From NCBI GenBank assembly GCA_013398615.1, contig VZSR01002340.1:11613506-11677505 (forward strand): a stretch of 64,000 nt of DNA, read 5' to 3'. The stretch comes from Brachypodius melanocephalos (taxonomy: Eukaryota; Chordata; Aves; Passeriformes; Pycnonotidae). The first letter of the stretch is position 1. Each line of letters begins with the position of its first letter. Both the position numbers and the translations under genes were made by a program. Below, in pieces: positions 55,001 to 64,000 of the stretch. Below the pieces are notes generated by a model. That model did not search any database and was not told where the DNA came from. It saw nothing but the letters and a program-made list of their open reading frames with translations.

Positions 55001-57275
55001 AGCTCTCTTGCTATAGACAGCACACAAACAGAACCTCGTGAGTTGGTCAGCGTGGGACTTCTGTGATAAATTAATCTCCATAGGAGATACTGTGTGGGAT
55101 GATCCATCCTCCTTTTCTAGCCAGGCCAAGTGCTCCCAACCCTGTTCACACAGGTCCTGCTGTCGAATGAAGCCAGTTAAAACATCTCAGCTCCTCAGGC
55201 ACCTCAGGGAACTCTGCTACAGGCTCAGCCTCTAAGGAACAGGTCTGTGAGAAAAGGTGTTTGTGGTGTTTAAAAGCTGAACATTCATTTTACAGGTTAA
55301 TATTTTCCCAGCGCTGTCCCAGTCAGAAACACTGAGAAAAATGGTTTCTGATTGAGTTGTGATGACTGATTAGGGAGGTGATTATTTTAGGAAAATCCTC
55401 ACAATACAAGAAGCATGGAGGGGGGAAAAAAGTGAAATGGGAAAGACTCAATTTCAGGTCTAATCCCTGTTTTGAGGAGGATTAGGTGGCAAAAGCTAAA
55501 GAAGAGCCAGGAACAGAGACTGCAGTTTAACTACCCATACACAAAGAATTTATGCCAATGGCTTGGGTTTCTGTGCATGCTCTTTCAATTCACTGGACAG
55601 AGAAAAGGATTTCCATTCTGCAGTGAATTCTGGCCTCCTGTTTTTTTTTTTTTTCAGAGAGAAAAGATAAAATTTAAAATACTTTTACTAAAATGGAAAC
55701 AAAGAGGAAGTTCATGTTGGAAGCAAAGTCAGTTTGTTTTAGTGAAATGAAAGCCTTTGTTTTTATAACTCCAAAGTGTGGTTAAGGTAGAGAAGCCACA
55801 ACCCTGGCCAGGGAGAAGGCCTCTCTTCTTGGGCCCTCCTCAAGGCTAGGTCTCTATTACTCTTTCAAGTATGAATTACACAAGTGTTTCTGAATGCAGA
55901 CCAAAACATCAATGTGTAATAAACTGCTCAAAATGATAAAGATAAGAAAGAAAAATCGTCAAAACCATGAATGATTCCCGGATCCAAATATTCCCATCAA
56001 GTGAGAAATTTCTCACCCTCTTCCTGATGTTTTTCTGGTATTTCACTGCAGGTATACAAAACGTTCAGACTTTTATGAAAGTACAAACCACTGGACAACT
56101 GAGGCTACTAAATTGTTTTGGCCATCTCCAGCTCTGGTAGAGCCTGTACATCCCCACCAAGAGCAGGAAAACTTGTCACACACTCAACTGGAGTTACAAC
56201 ACACCACAAAGAAAGCAGGAAAGGAATTTTCTCCTTGGGTTTGTTTGGTGGTTCAGAGCACAGCCAGGTCTGCATCGCATCCCTAAGGCCGAGGCAGTGC
56301 CATGTGGCTCAACAGCACCTATCTCACCAGCAGACAGGGACACACGTGTACCCCAGCGAGCAGGGGTTACCTCTTCTGGTTCATCGAGGCCAGCTGGCTC
56401 CACTCGTTGAGGCACGGGTTGTAGCAGTGCGCGGCCGAGATCTCCTGGCTGGTGATGCGGTAGCCGCCGACGATGAACAGGTAATTGTCCAGCGTGGCCG
56501 CGCCGTAGCCGCGGACGCTCACCAGGTCGGCGGGCAGGTTGTTGGCCAGCGGCAGCCACCGCTGCGCCTCCTCGTCGTACCTGAGCATGGCCCAGGGCGC
56601 GTCCCCCGTGGGGTGACAGCCGGCGGGCAGCCCCGGCGGGTAGGCGCCCATGAAGTCCCCTAGCAGCACCAGGGTGGCCGTGCCCCTCATGCGCCGCTCC
56701 CGCAGCTGCTGCTGCAGCGCCGGGGGCAGCAGGAGGTGCGGGCGGGCGTCGGGCCTGCGCAGCACCTGGTGGTAGTGGGCGGCCATGAAGTCCAGGCAGG
56801 CGTCGTGCAGGTCCTGCAGGCCGTACACCTGCGCCAGGCGGTGCAGCTCGAAGCAGTTGCCCAGGCGCACCTGCGACAGCAGCAGCCGCAGCAGGGGCGT
56901 GACCTGCAGGTAGGACGCGGCCTCCACCAGATCCTCCAGCAGCGGCGGCTCCTCTTCGCCGCCCTCGTCCTGCTCCAGCCTGGCCAGGCAGGACGTGTTG
57001 ATGAAGTCCAGCACCAGCTCCAGCCCCAGGGCGCTCAGCCCCCCGCGCAGCAGCTGCTCTTCCTGGCCCTGCCCTGCCTCCCGCATTCCCGAGCGGTAGA
57101 GCGCTCGGAAATAGTCGCTCTGCTCGATCAGCTTCCTCTTGCACACCGGGTAGCACTTGTCCCCCAGCCGGATCTGCACCACCTCCTCCCCGTCACCGGC
57201 CCCATCGCCTTCTTCCCCTTCCCGCTCCTCTTCCTCCTCCTGCCGCCGCCGCCGCCGCCGCTCCGCCAGGGACAT
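45632..57275 (-). CDS. KLHL42: KLHL42, kelch-like family member 42 (BTB-kelch CUL3 adaptor), complete, 3 coding exons
   Basis: The coding sequence joins 57275-56371, 50010-49817 and 46083-45632 on the minus strand (905+194+452 = 1551 nt, 516 residues plus TAA). Domains seen: a charged low-complexity N-terminus (1-31), a BTB domain (about 32-135, with the stretch EQSDYFRALYRSGM at 51-64), a BACK-like helical segment (about 136-205), and kelch repeats with GG doublets near residues 270, 318, 361 and 408 plus a degenerate last blade. The order and wording match vertebrate KLHL42/KLHDC5, including YLFIVGGYRITSQEISAAH and NPLAEFSACECKGKIYVIGG. The human protein is about 505 residues, so this one is full length. 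Known for the family: substrate receptor of a CUL3-RBX1 ubiquitin ligase. KLHL42 is reported to target the p60 katanin subunit and to be needed for normal mitosis. The role in this species is inferred from orthology. The start ATG at 57275 is supported by an in-frame TGA two codons upstream (57281-57279). No frameshift or internal stop is seen. Confidence 0.96.
46084..49816 (-). other. KLHL42: KLHL42 intron 2 (3733 bp)
   Basis: GT-AG intron. AT-rich, with no exon-like open frame that I recognise. It holds a (CAGCA)n pentanucleotide run at 48681-48704 and a short CT-rich tract near 48454-48476. No CR1 copy was seen. Confidence 0.9.
48681..48704 (+). repeat. (CAGCA)n pentanucleotide repeat in KLHL42 intron 2
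   Basis: Almost five uninterrupted CAGCA units. Confidence 0.95.
49817..50010 (-). CDS. KLHL42: KLHL42 coding exon 2 (kelch repeats)
   Basis: This exon encodes residues 302 (completed) to 366 and the first base of codon 367. The acceptor is GTTCTTTCAG and the donor is G|GTAACA. The protein shows two kelch GG doublets (KLYAIGGQ and KIYVIGGY) and the family-typical VECYNPE and FSACECKGK segments. The phase joins exactly to exon 1 (AG+A gives Arg) and exon 3 (G+GG gives Gly). Confidence 0.96.
50011..56370 (-). other. KLHL42: KLHL42 intron 1 (6360 bp)
   Basis: GT-AG intron separating the CpG-island exon 1 from the AT-rich body. Contents seen: a perfect 10-bp hairpin at 53896-53921, A-tracts near 53350-53370, and a T-tract at 55641-55654. 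I found no additional exon, RNA gene or recognisable transposon in it. Confidence 0.9.
53896..53921. repeat. Perfect 10-bp hairpin in KLHL42 intron 1
   Basis: GAGAATCCCA (53896-53905) and TGGGATTCTC (53912-53921) are exact complements around a 6-nt loop. Confidence 0.85.
56371..57275 (-). CDS. KLHL42: KLHL42 coding exon 1 (BTB, BACK-like region, first kelch blade)
   Basis: This exon encodes residues 1-301 and the first two bases of codon 302. It ends in AAG-AG followed by a GTAACC donor at 56370-56369, so retaining the intron would give an immediate AGG-TAA stop. It is very GC-rich and carries a run of CGG/CCG triplets (about 57243-57262 on the plus strand) that encodes six consecutive arginines at residues 6-11, followed by a glutamate-rich stretch. 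An acidic insertion at residues 101-109, between the two halves of the BTB domain, sits where human KLHL42 also has an acidic linker. The start context has G at -3 and T at +4, which is moderate. Large open frames on the other strand and in other frames here are by-products of the high GC content. Confidence 0.96.
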
Positions 57276-58000
57276 CGCTCACCGCGGGCCTGGCCGCGCC
57301 TCAGCCGGGCCGGAGCCGCCGCGACGGCTCCTCCTCCGCCCGCCGGGATGGGACGGGACGGGACGGGCCGGGATGGGCGGAGCGGCCCCGCGATGCCGGG
57401 AGGCGCTCCGGCCCTGCAAGGAGTGACAAGGGAAAGAGGAAAAAAACCCCAACAAAACAAACACACCGCACCACAGGGAGGAAAGAGAAAAAAAGCCCGA
57501 AAAAGGCAATGTTGAGCGCTCCGGCGCTGCCCGCCGGGGGTAGGGGGGGCCGTCAAGGCACCCCCCGGGCCCAACCAGGGTGGGTGTCAGGGACACGGTG
57601 GAATGGCCAATGCTGAGCTCCAGGGGCCAGCCCAGAGCCGCAGCGATCCCCCCCGGTGCTCCCCTCTCCTGATTTGGGCCGGGATCGCAGCTGCAGCCGC
57701 AGCTCTAACCCCTTGCCATAAATGTACCGCTGCATCCCTGGCCAGGGGCAGCATTCCCGAGGCACACGCGCAGGGAAAGAGCAGCGTGTGTGTGCCTGGA
57801 TCCGAGCACGGGCAGAGCGGAGGAGGAGCGGCACGGCCAGCCTGGTGCAATCGCATCCCCGCATCCCTTCCCGAGCTGAATCCCCGCGGGGCTCACCCCG
57901 CATGGCCAGAGCAGCAGTGATACTCGGGAATGGCAAGTGCGATACATGGCTCTGCTCTGACTCTTCTGGTTCCCTGCGTGTCCCTGCGCGTCCCAGCCCC
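56375..58000. promoter_or_regulatory. KLHL42: CpG island covering KLHL42 exon 1 and its promoter
   Basis: The segment is strongly GC- and CpG-rich compared with the AT-rich flanks. It is densest over exon 1 and the next 150 bp, and remains elevated to about 57.96 kb. Features upstream of the ATG: GC boxes at 57336-57341 (minus-strand sense) and 57375-57380 (plus), a periodic G-tract at 57345-57377, and a CCAAT pentamer at 57607-57611 (plus; ATTGG in gene sense). No TATA box is evident. This is a typical CpG-island housekeeping promoter; the transcription start cannot be placed from sequence alone. An AT-richer patch (about 57426-57512) interrupts the island. Confidence 0.75.
57345..57377 (+). 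promoter_or_regulatory. Seven-run G-tract with 5-bp period (potential G-quadruplex) in the KLHL42 promoter or 5' UTR
   Basis: GGG runs begin at 57345, 57350, 57355, 57360, 57365, 57370 and 57375, each separated by exactly two bases (AT, AC or CC). This exceeds the four runs with short loops needed for an intramolecular quadruplex. The G-rich strand is the template strand of KLHL42, so the transcript would carry the C-rich form. It lies 70-102 bp upstream of the start codon. Confidence 0.7.
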
Positions 58001-61000
58001 TGGTTTGCCCTGTGAAGACACTGCATAACCTGTTCTGCTGCTCCATCTTTTCTATTTAAACTAAGTTCCTGGAACAGGACATCTCATGAGTGAGCTACGT
58101 ACCAGGGTCCTGAGTTTGTTTGACATGAACAAGGAAAGAGCAAATTAACAACTGAGCATCTTGGGCAAGGGTAAAATGATAGATTTGCTGTTTGCCCTGT
58201 TACATTCTTGAAATAGTGACAGCCGTTTTTTTTAAAAAAAACCCACTACCACCTGCTGAAGCAGATGAGAAGTCTGCCACGCCTGTATTCTTATATGCTG
58301 ATACTTACTATAAAGATGTTCAAAATATATTTTTTATCTTTATAAAGATATTTCCTTTGGATATTGCAGACCATAGACAATCTTTCCCTTTAGCTGTAGT
58401 GTGACTCATGTCCAGTTGGTGCAGCTTGCTTAGTTTTCAGACAAATCCCTATTTTCACTGTTCAGAAGGGATCTTCCCCCCCCCCATTAAAATATTTCAT
58501 TGGTATTAGTATGTTTTGTGGGGGGGTTTTTTCCCCTCTCTTTTAAGAAGGACAGGGTTGTTTACTTTTTAGCATTTCCTCTATGAAATTATCACGATCC
58601 TTTATCACTGTTTTGCTGATCTTCAGCTTCTTAACACTAGCCCATAGAGATGACACAAATGTTAATCTCAGTTACAGGGTTCTTTTCTGCTGACTTTTAT
58701 AAAAGCATTTTTTGAAGTGAGGTAGATTTCTGCACATGTTTGGTTTCCACTTCACTTCAAAGCACCTTCACTATCTTGCTTTTGAGGGGCCCATTTCATG
58801 TTCTGAAAGCCTTTTATACAGGATCTCAGCCAGACCCAAAGAGGTCTCTTTGGCAGCCTTTGCTAGCTGGGTCACCATCACCTCTCACCTTCTCTTTCCT
58901 ACTAAGGTTTTACACTGTTTTACACTTATTTACTTAATATTCAAATTCCACTTTCTTGTCTTCTGTTCTTAATGAAGCACCACAACACTTTGCTTTTTGA
59001 GTTTCTTACACCTAGTTGAAGTTTAAGAATGAGCACTCGGCTGCTTTTTTCTCTGCTTCAGGTTCAGCCTCCAAAAGATTATAACACACAAGTGTCTCAC
59101 CACCTCAGTAGGAGTCCAGCCCTTAATTCCTTTGTGTCCTTTAATTCCCACAGGCAGACATTTCAAGCAATTGTAATCATTATTACTCCCGAGGAAAACA
59201 GAGATCTTGTGTTTGGCATGGCCAGCAAGCTGTCCTGTTGGAATACAGCAGGATTGCCATCTTTAGACATCTGCTTTTCATGGATTTGTAAGTTAGCTCC
59301 TAATTGGTGAATGCTTCTTTTCCATGTAGTCAGCTATGGTAAGTTCAGCCTCAAAGTATTGAAACCACAGCCTGGGTGGATGGAATATTTCTTCTCTGGC
59401 CCTATGTTGCCAGATGAGCCTATGCCTGCCACTCTGCCTGGGATTTCCAGTCCTTCTTCCTCACAGTCCATAAGGTTTGTTAACGAGCTGGATCAGTCCT
59501 GGCATGTACTAGCATTTTATTCCTGCCAGCAAACTTTCAAGGGCACCAACTCCCACAGCTTTCTTTCCCCAGGAGCTCTCAGCTGCCCAAGGGGTCAGCA
59601 GTACTGAGTGGCCACTTTTACAAAAAAGCCTGTTTCCTTACCCAGTTGTTTTCTCTGGGCTGGCTGTCATCTCTCCGAGCTTTTTCCAGGCTCAGGGCTG
59701 GGCAGTTGTGCAAAGCCAAAGTTTGCTGACAGGGCTGGTGCCTTGTTTTTTACACTCATCACTCAGCCTGTGTGATGTGCTTATAGAGCACTTACACTGC
59801 AAATGCACCAAGGCAAGGATTACTCTTTTGTTCACTCTTATGGAGATAATTTTGTGTCTTTCACTCTACTGCCATACTGATTTATTCTAAGATCATGAAT
59901 ACATGTTATTATACTGGAATCAAAGAAAAGACTTTGCTGTTTCACCAGCAATCATCTTGGTTGTACCTTAAGTGAATAAGAAATGTATTTTCCAGAGTTG
60001 GAACTCTATTTCTAGAGCTGCAAAGCCAAAATGTGTAGTTCAGAGCCATATAAGATTTGCATGATCTTTGAAACAAATAGAAAGGACTATCCATCATCCT
60101 TCAAGAACATGCTGAAGCATCAAACATGAAAATAATCATGGTGGATGTTAAAGGAGTTTATGATAAAAGAACATGCCCTGAAGAACAAGACACTTAGAGA
60201 GAAAGATGAAGGTAACTCTGCTCAGCATTTCAGTACCTATCTTCTAGACTTAGGCTCCTGGGGAAAAGCCTTCAAGCTGTTTTAGACAGTTCAGGCCTCT
60301 TTACAGTATCCGAGAGACAAATTGATACCAAGAAAAAGGGTTCTCAAGTGCCAGCAAAGGGACTGTGCAGACACCAGAGAGTGTCAGTAAAGGCTCTCTT
60401 GCTTCAGGGTTGCATTGGCCATTTGTGCTACATAATTTTTCCCTGTGTCTGGTGCCTGAACTGTTTCCTTGTAGTTAATGCCTGAATTACTTCCAAGGCT
60501 GAAGAGAGATCACTCTTTTCTTTTAAAAATATGTGGAAATGGAAGAAGCTTTTTTTCATACAGCAACTCCATTGTAACAGACCATTCAGCCATGACACAG
60601 AGAATCTGAGCCTTTCTCTGCCTGGACACACATTTTTGTAACCCTCTGACTTTCCCAACATAGCAAAAGCAAGGAATCAGGAATCTCAGGAGGAGTTACT
60701 GCTACAAAGACAAGAGAAGTCAAACCAGAGAGACACTGGATAATACTTGAGAACCAGAGGGTAACACCAACCTGAATGCTCTGAGGAAAGGACTGAGTGA
60801 AAAAAAAAGTGGAAAAACTGGAACTGAATCTGGGGATATTTAAAGTATCCATACTATCTAATAGAAAATATCAAATGCCACATTCTGCCCTCTGAGGGGG
60901 GGACAATGTATTGTACTGCACTGCCAGGGAACCGTCCACTGAGTAACAGTGGAATTACTCAAGGCAGGAATTGGTCTTTTGGAAAGGATTTGCCAACTGC

Positions 61001-63021
61001 TGCCGTTGTTCAGTATTTTCCTTGTCACAGGATACAAAGTAAGCATCTATGGAACACAGGAATTATCCTGCAGTATTTCAGCATTAAAAATGTCTGTGTT
61101 CTAAAAGATCTTGGCATTTCAGAGAGGAACTGACCAGAGCATAATTTTACTTCAGTTGAACTCTAGCATTTGTGAGGGATGACCTGCTAAATAAAGGTAA
61201 TTTCTCTTTCAGATTCGCAGCCAAACAAAGCACTTCTTACCCAGTGCCATTAGAAATGCCATTCCAAAAAAATAAAAAAAGAAAGAAAGCACTCTTGTTT
61301 CTAATAGCACTTGCTCAGACTTTATTCCCTAATATTTTCTGTTTATTTTTTCTGCTTTTAATATGCTGTTTACTTATTCCTGCAATATAGGTGTGTTGCA
61401 GCACTACTGAAAAGATACTTGGATTGGCATGTTTTTTGAAAGCAGATTGTTTATTTTCAAGTACTTATTAATCACATCTGAGTGATTAATACTAAAGTGT
61501 GTGTTCCTGAGCTCTCTCTAGGCAGCAAAAAGGCCATTCCAAGAGTCTGTGTGTGGTGGGCATTCTCTGTGGATCATGAGGAAGTCCAGGCACCAGACAG
61601 CAGAGCGGAGGTGGAAGAGTGTAAATCCTTGCAATGGACTTCAAGCTGGTCCATTTTTTGCACCACAGACCCAGTAAAGAATTTCCTTGAAACCCCCTCA
61701 GGTGAAATGAATGTTCCCTGACAAAACCTGAATGGGGGTCAGGCTGCTGGAGTGCTCTGCCTGCTGCTGTACCCTCTGTAAGGGATGTTTGCTCTGCACA
61801 AATGCATCGTGCATCCACAGCCAGGAATTTCTTGTGCAGCTGTGCCTGGAGGAGCCTCAACTGGGTGCTTTTAAAGCAGCAGATATTTTTTAATCCTGGT
61901 GCAGACAGGCAGAGCTGAATTTTAGTACATAATAACTAGGTAAGATGAATGGTAATCCACATGGAAGACTTCCCACTCAGGATGCAGCTCTGTAAAATTC
62001 ACCACAAGTTTGAAACTCCATCCCCTTTGCCTTGTTCAAGTTCTGCCGTAAATCAGCATCTGTTCATTAGTGTTTGCTAAACGTTGTGCCTTTTGTCATA
62101 AAACTTGGCTCAAGTTAATCTGCAATGACATTGGATATATATTTGTATAAATCTAATCTGGCTAAGACTTGTGTTGCTCTTTGCTTGGACACACAGATCC
62201 CAGCCTTGGTGCAGAGGTTTGGCCAGAATTAGTCTGAAGCCAAGCTCAAGAGAATTTCAGGGCCTGGCAACCCTTGGAAACAAGGATTTAAAAAATGGTT
62301 TGCATGAAGCCCCAGGAAGAGAAACTGTAATATTTCACCTCTTTTTACCATGTTGCTGGGATGGGACTGAAACCAGAATCCTTGGATCCAATTGTCCCTA
62401 ACCTTGGAGAAGGTCAGATTCATTAAAATGTGATACATTGCTCCAAACCAAAACCTGACCACTAATAGCTGTTTTTGACGAAACAGTTCTCTCAAAAAAT
62501 GCTGTTTTTTTAGACTTTAGATATTTTGCAAGAGTGTTTGGATTTCAAGGAAAAATTTAAAGGAGAAAGAAAGCAAGCACATTATTTGAATAACGTTAAA
62601 GACCTGGTTTGATTTTTTCCCACATATTTACATTTCATTATTTCATGATTCATTACATTAGCCTCTTATAACTTTTATACTTTAACAGAGTTATAGTAAC
62701 ATATTCTGAGATTATCAATATACTTGGCTTACTTAAAACTTTGACATTACCACTACTTTAATAAAGGGAAAATACACATGCATATCTCAGAAAAATTAGA
62801 TAAAGATGATTTTAACACAAGCCTGAAATTCAGTTTACTTATGTGGAGCACAACATGGGCAGAGAACTTCATGCTGATGTCACATGGGATTATGCTGCAC
62901 ATTTCATTAAATTAATTACTGACATTCACAGGAAGACTTGGGCAGGTTCATACCTCACCTGGGAAACTGCTTGGGTCTCACTTCTCAACTTGTCACCTTC
63001 CAACTGCTCTGTCACACAATA
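58001..63021. other. Intergenic DNA upstream of KLHL42, no gene supported
   Basis: AT-rich beyond the CpG island. A C-run sits at 58476-58485. Two consecutive plus-strand open frames at 59029-59310 and 59311-59607 (93 and 98 codons) have no recognised similarity. No exon of a neighbouring gene was identified. Confidence 0.65.
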
Positions 63022-63382
63022 CCTGGAGAAGAGAAGGATTCAGTGTAACCCATTGTTGCCTTCCAGTGCCTGAAGGGAGCCTACAGGAAAGGTGGAGAGA
63101 GACTCTTGAGAAAGGATGTAGTGCAGGACAAGAGGGAATGGCTTCAAACTGACACAGCACAGAGTTAGATTGGATATTGGGAAGAAATTGTTCCCTGTGA
63201 GGGTGGTGAGGCCCCGGCACAGGTTGCCCAGAGCAGCTGTGGCTGCCCCATCCCTGGCAGTGTCCAAGGCCAGGTTGGATGGGGCTCTGAGCAGCCTGGG
63301 ATAGTGAAAGGTGTCCCTGCCCATGGCAGGAGGGTGGGTGAGCTTTGAGGTCCCTTCCAACCCAAACTATTCCATAATTCTA
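63022..63382 (+). mobile_element. CR1 LINE fragment, 3' region
   Basis: About 360 bp: TGCCTGAAGGGAGCCTACAG, GGACAAGAGGGAATGGCTTC, GAGGGTGGTGAGGC, CACAGGTTGCCCAGAGCAGC, CCATCCCTGGCAGTGTCCAA, TGTCCCTGCCCATGGCAGG, ending TCCCTTCCAACCCAAACTAT and a degenerate ATTCTA tail. It is 5'-truncated and non-coding, upstream of KLHL42. Confidence 0.95.
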
Positions 63383-64000
63383 CAACTAAACAGATCCTTT
63401 CTGGTCTTTACATATTCTGAGTGATAGAACCATATATTCCATAAAAGCTAAATATAGTTCCAAAAATCAAGACATGTCTGCTACTTTATATGGAAAAAGT
63501 GCCTGCTTTTGTTTCTGTTTGGCAAAAAAAGAGTTAAAAATGTCTGATGATAAATCCTTTGTGCTGGGAAGCTCCTGCATTGTGCCATTCTCTCTGCTAG
63601 TCCAGGTGGGAAACTTAAGGGACTGTTTCTGATTCTAAGAAGGATCATGAAAAAGATCATTTTGTTCCAGCGTGGCAGGTCCATTTATATCTCTTTTACT
63701 GAAAGGCTTGCAAAAACATTTATATTCTCACAGGAGACAGCCCCCCCTGCCTTTTTGTTTTCCAGGAGGAAATGTGAGGAGTTGGATGAAAGGAGTTCCT
63801 AAATACCATGAAGTGCTGGTCTGGTACTGGCTGCAGACTCCCCTGTATCAGTGACAGCCTCTTAGTGCCTCTTTGCAGAGCACATGGAAAATCAGCCGGC
63901 TGGTTTGCAGGTAAGACTTGGCGATTTCCTTCTTGCAAAATGTCTGTGAATTAAAATTTCAGCACTATTTTGCATTTCCCATTGAAGAGTCAAAGTGAAA
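63383..64000. other. Intergenic, nothing recognised
   Basis: AT-rich with a pyrimidine-rich stretch ending TTTTCCAG at about 63764 that resembles a splice acceptor, but the sequence after it is not a recognisable exon. Confidence 0.55.

Noticed and set aside
56194..57156. 320-codon minus-strand open frame overlapping KLHL42 exon 1
   Set aside because: It is an alternate frame of the GC-rich exon 1, with Ala/Gly/Arg-rich composition and no domain; the real frame encodes the BTB-kelch protein.
56736..57515. 259-codon plus-strand open frame opposite KLHL42 exon 1
   Set aside because: Antisense shadow of the GC-rich exon with Gln/Val/Leu-rich translation and no recognised domain.
63740..63850. 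Acceptor-like TTTTCCAG followed by an open stretch
   Set aside because: The translation is unlike any known protein and no partner exon was seen; the window ends shortly after.
1..64000. CRISPR arrays, tRNA or rRNA genes, bacterial-type operons, phage or retroviral coding regions
   Set aside because: No regularly spaced direct repeats of that type, no tRNA B-box with supporting cloverleaf, and no reverse transcriptase, gag or envelope frame were seen.

Overview
The window looks like nuclear DNA from a bird. The repeats I can identify are short, 5'-truncated CR1 LINE fragments, about six in 64 kb. There are no mammalian-type SINEs, and the only gene is a vertebrate BTB-kelch gene with a compact two-intron structure. 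A turtle or crocodilian cannot be fully excluded, but the low repeat density favours a bird. Nothing indicates bacterial, plasmid or phage DNA.

One protein-coding gene can be supported: a complete KLHL42 (also called KLHDC5) on the minus strand. Its three coding exons are at 57275-56371, 50010-49817 and 46083-45632. All four splice sites follow the GT-AG rule, the phases match, and the joined frame encodes 516 residues ending in TAA. The protein has an N-terminal BTB domain, a BACK-like linker and C-terminal kelch repeats. The family is known as a substrate receptor for cullin-3 ubiquitin ligases. Exon 1 lies in a strong CpG island (about 56.4-58.0 kb) that also holds the presumed promoter, including a seven-run G-tract with 5-bp spacing.

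Region by region: 1-45.2 kb is AT-rich intergenic DNA downstream of KLHL42. It has four of the CR1 fragments plus one short CR1 tail, microsatellites, small tandem duplications and a long imperfect palindrome at 12.55-12.72 kb. I find no exon there. 45.2-57.3 kb is the KLHL42 transcription unit with introns of 3733 and 6360 bp. 57.3-58.0 kb is the promoter side of the CpG island. 58-64 kb is upstream intergenic DNA with one more CR1 copy near 63.0-63.4 kb. In mammals the interval downstream of KLHL42 leads towards PTHLH, but no PTHLH exon was recognised here.

I did not find a clearly new biological system. The items most worth a second look are the palindrome at 12.55-12.72 kb with a perfect hairpin about 250 bp away, the paired 58-bp and 28-bp tandem duplications near 11.2-11.35 kb, the charged low-complexity N-terminal extension of KLHL42, and the periodic G-tract in its promoter.
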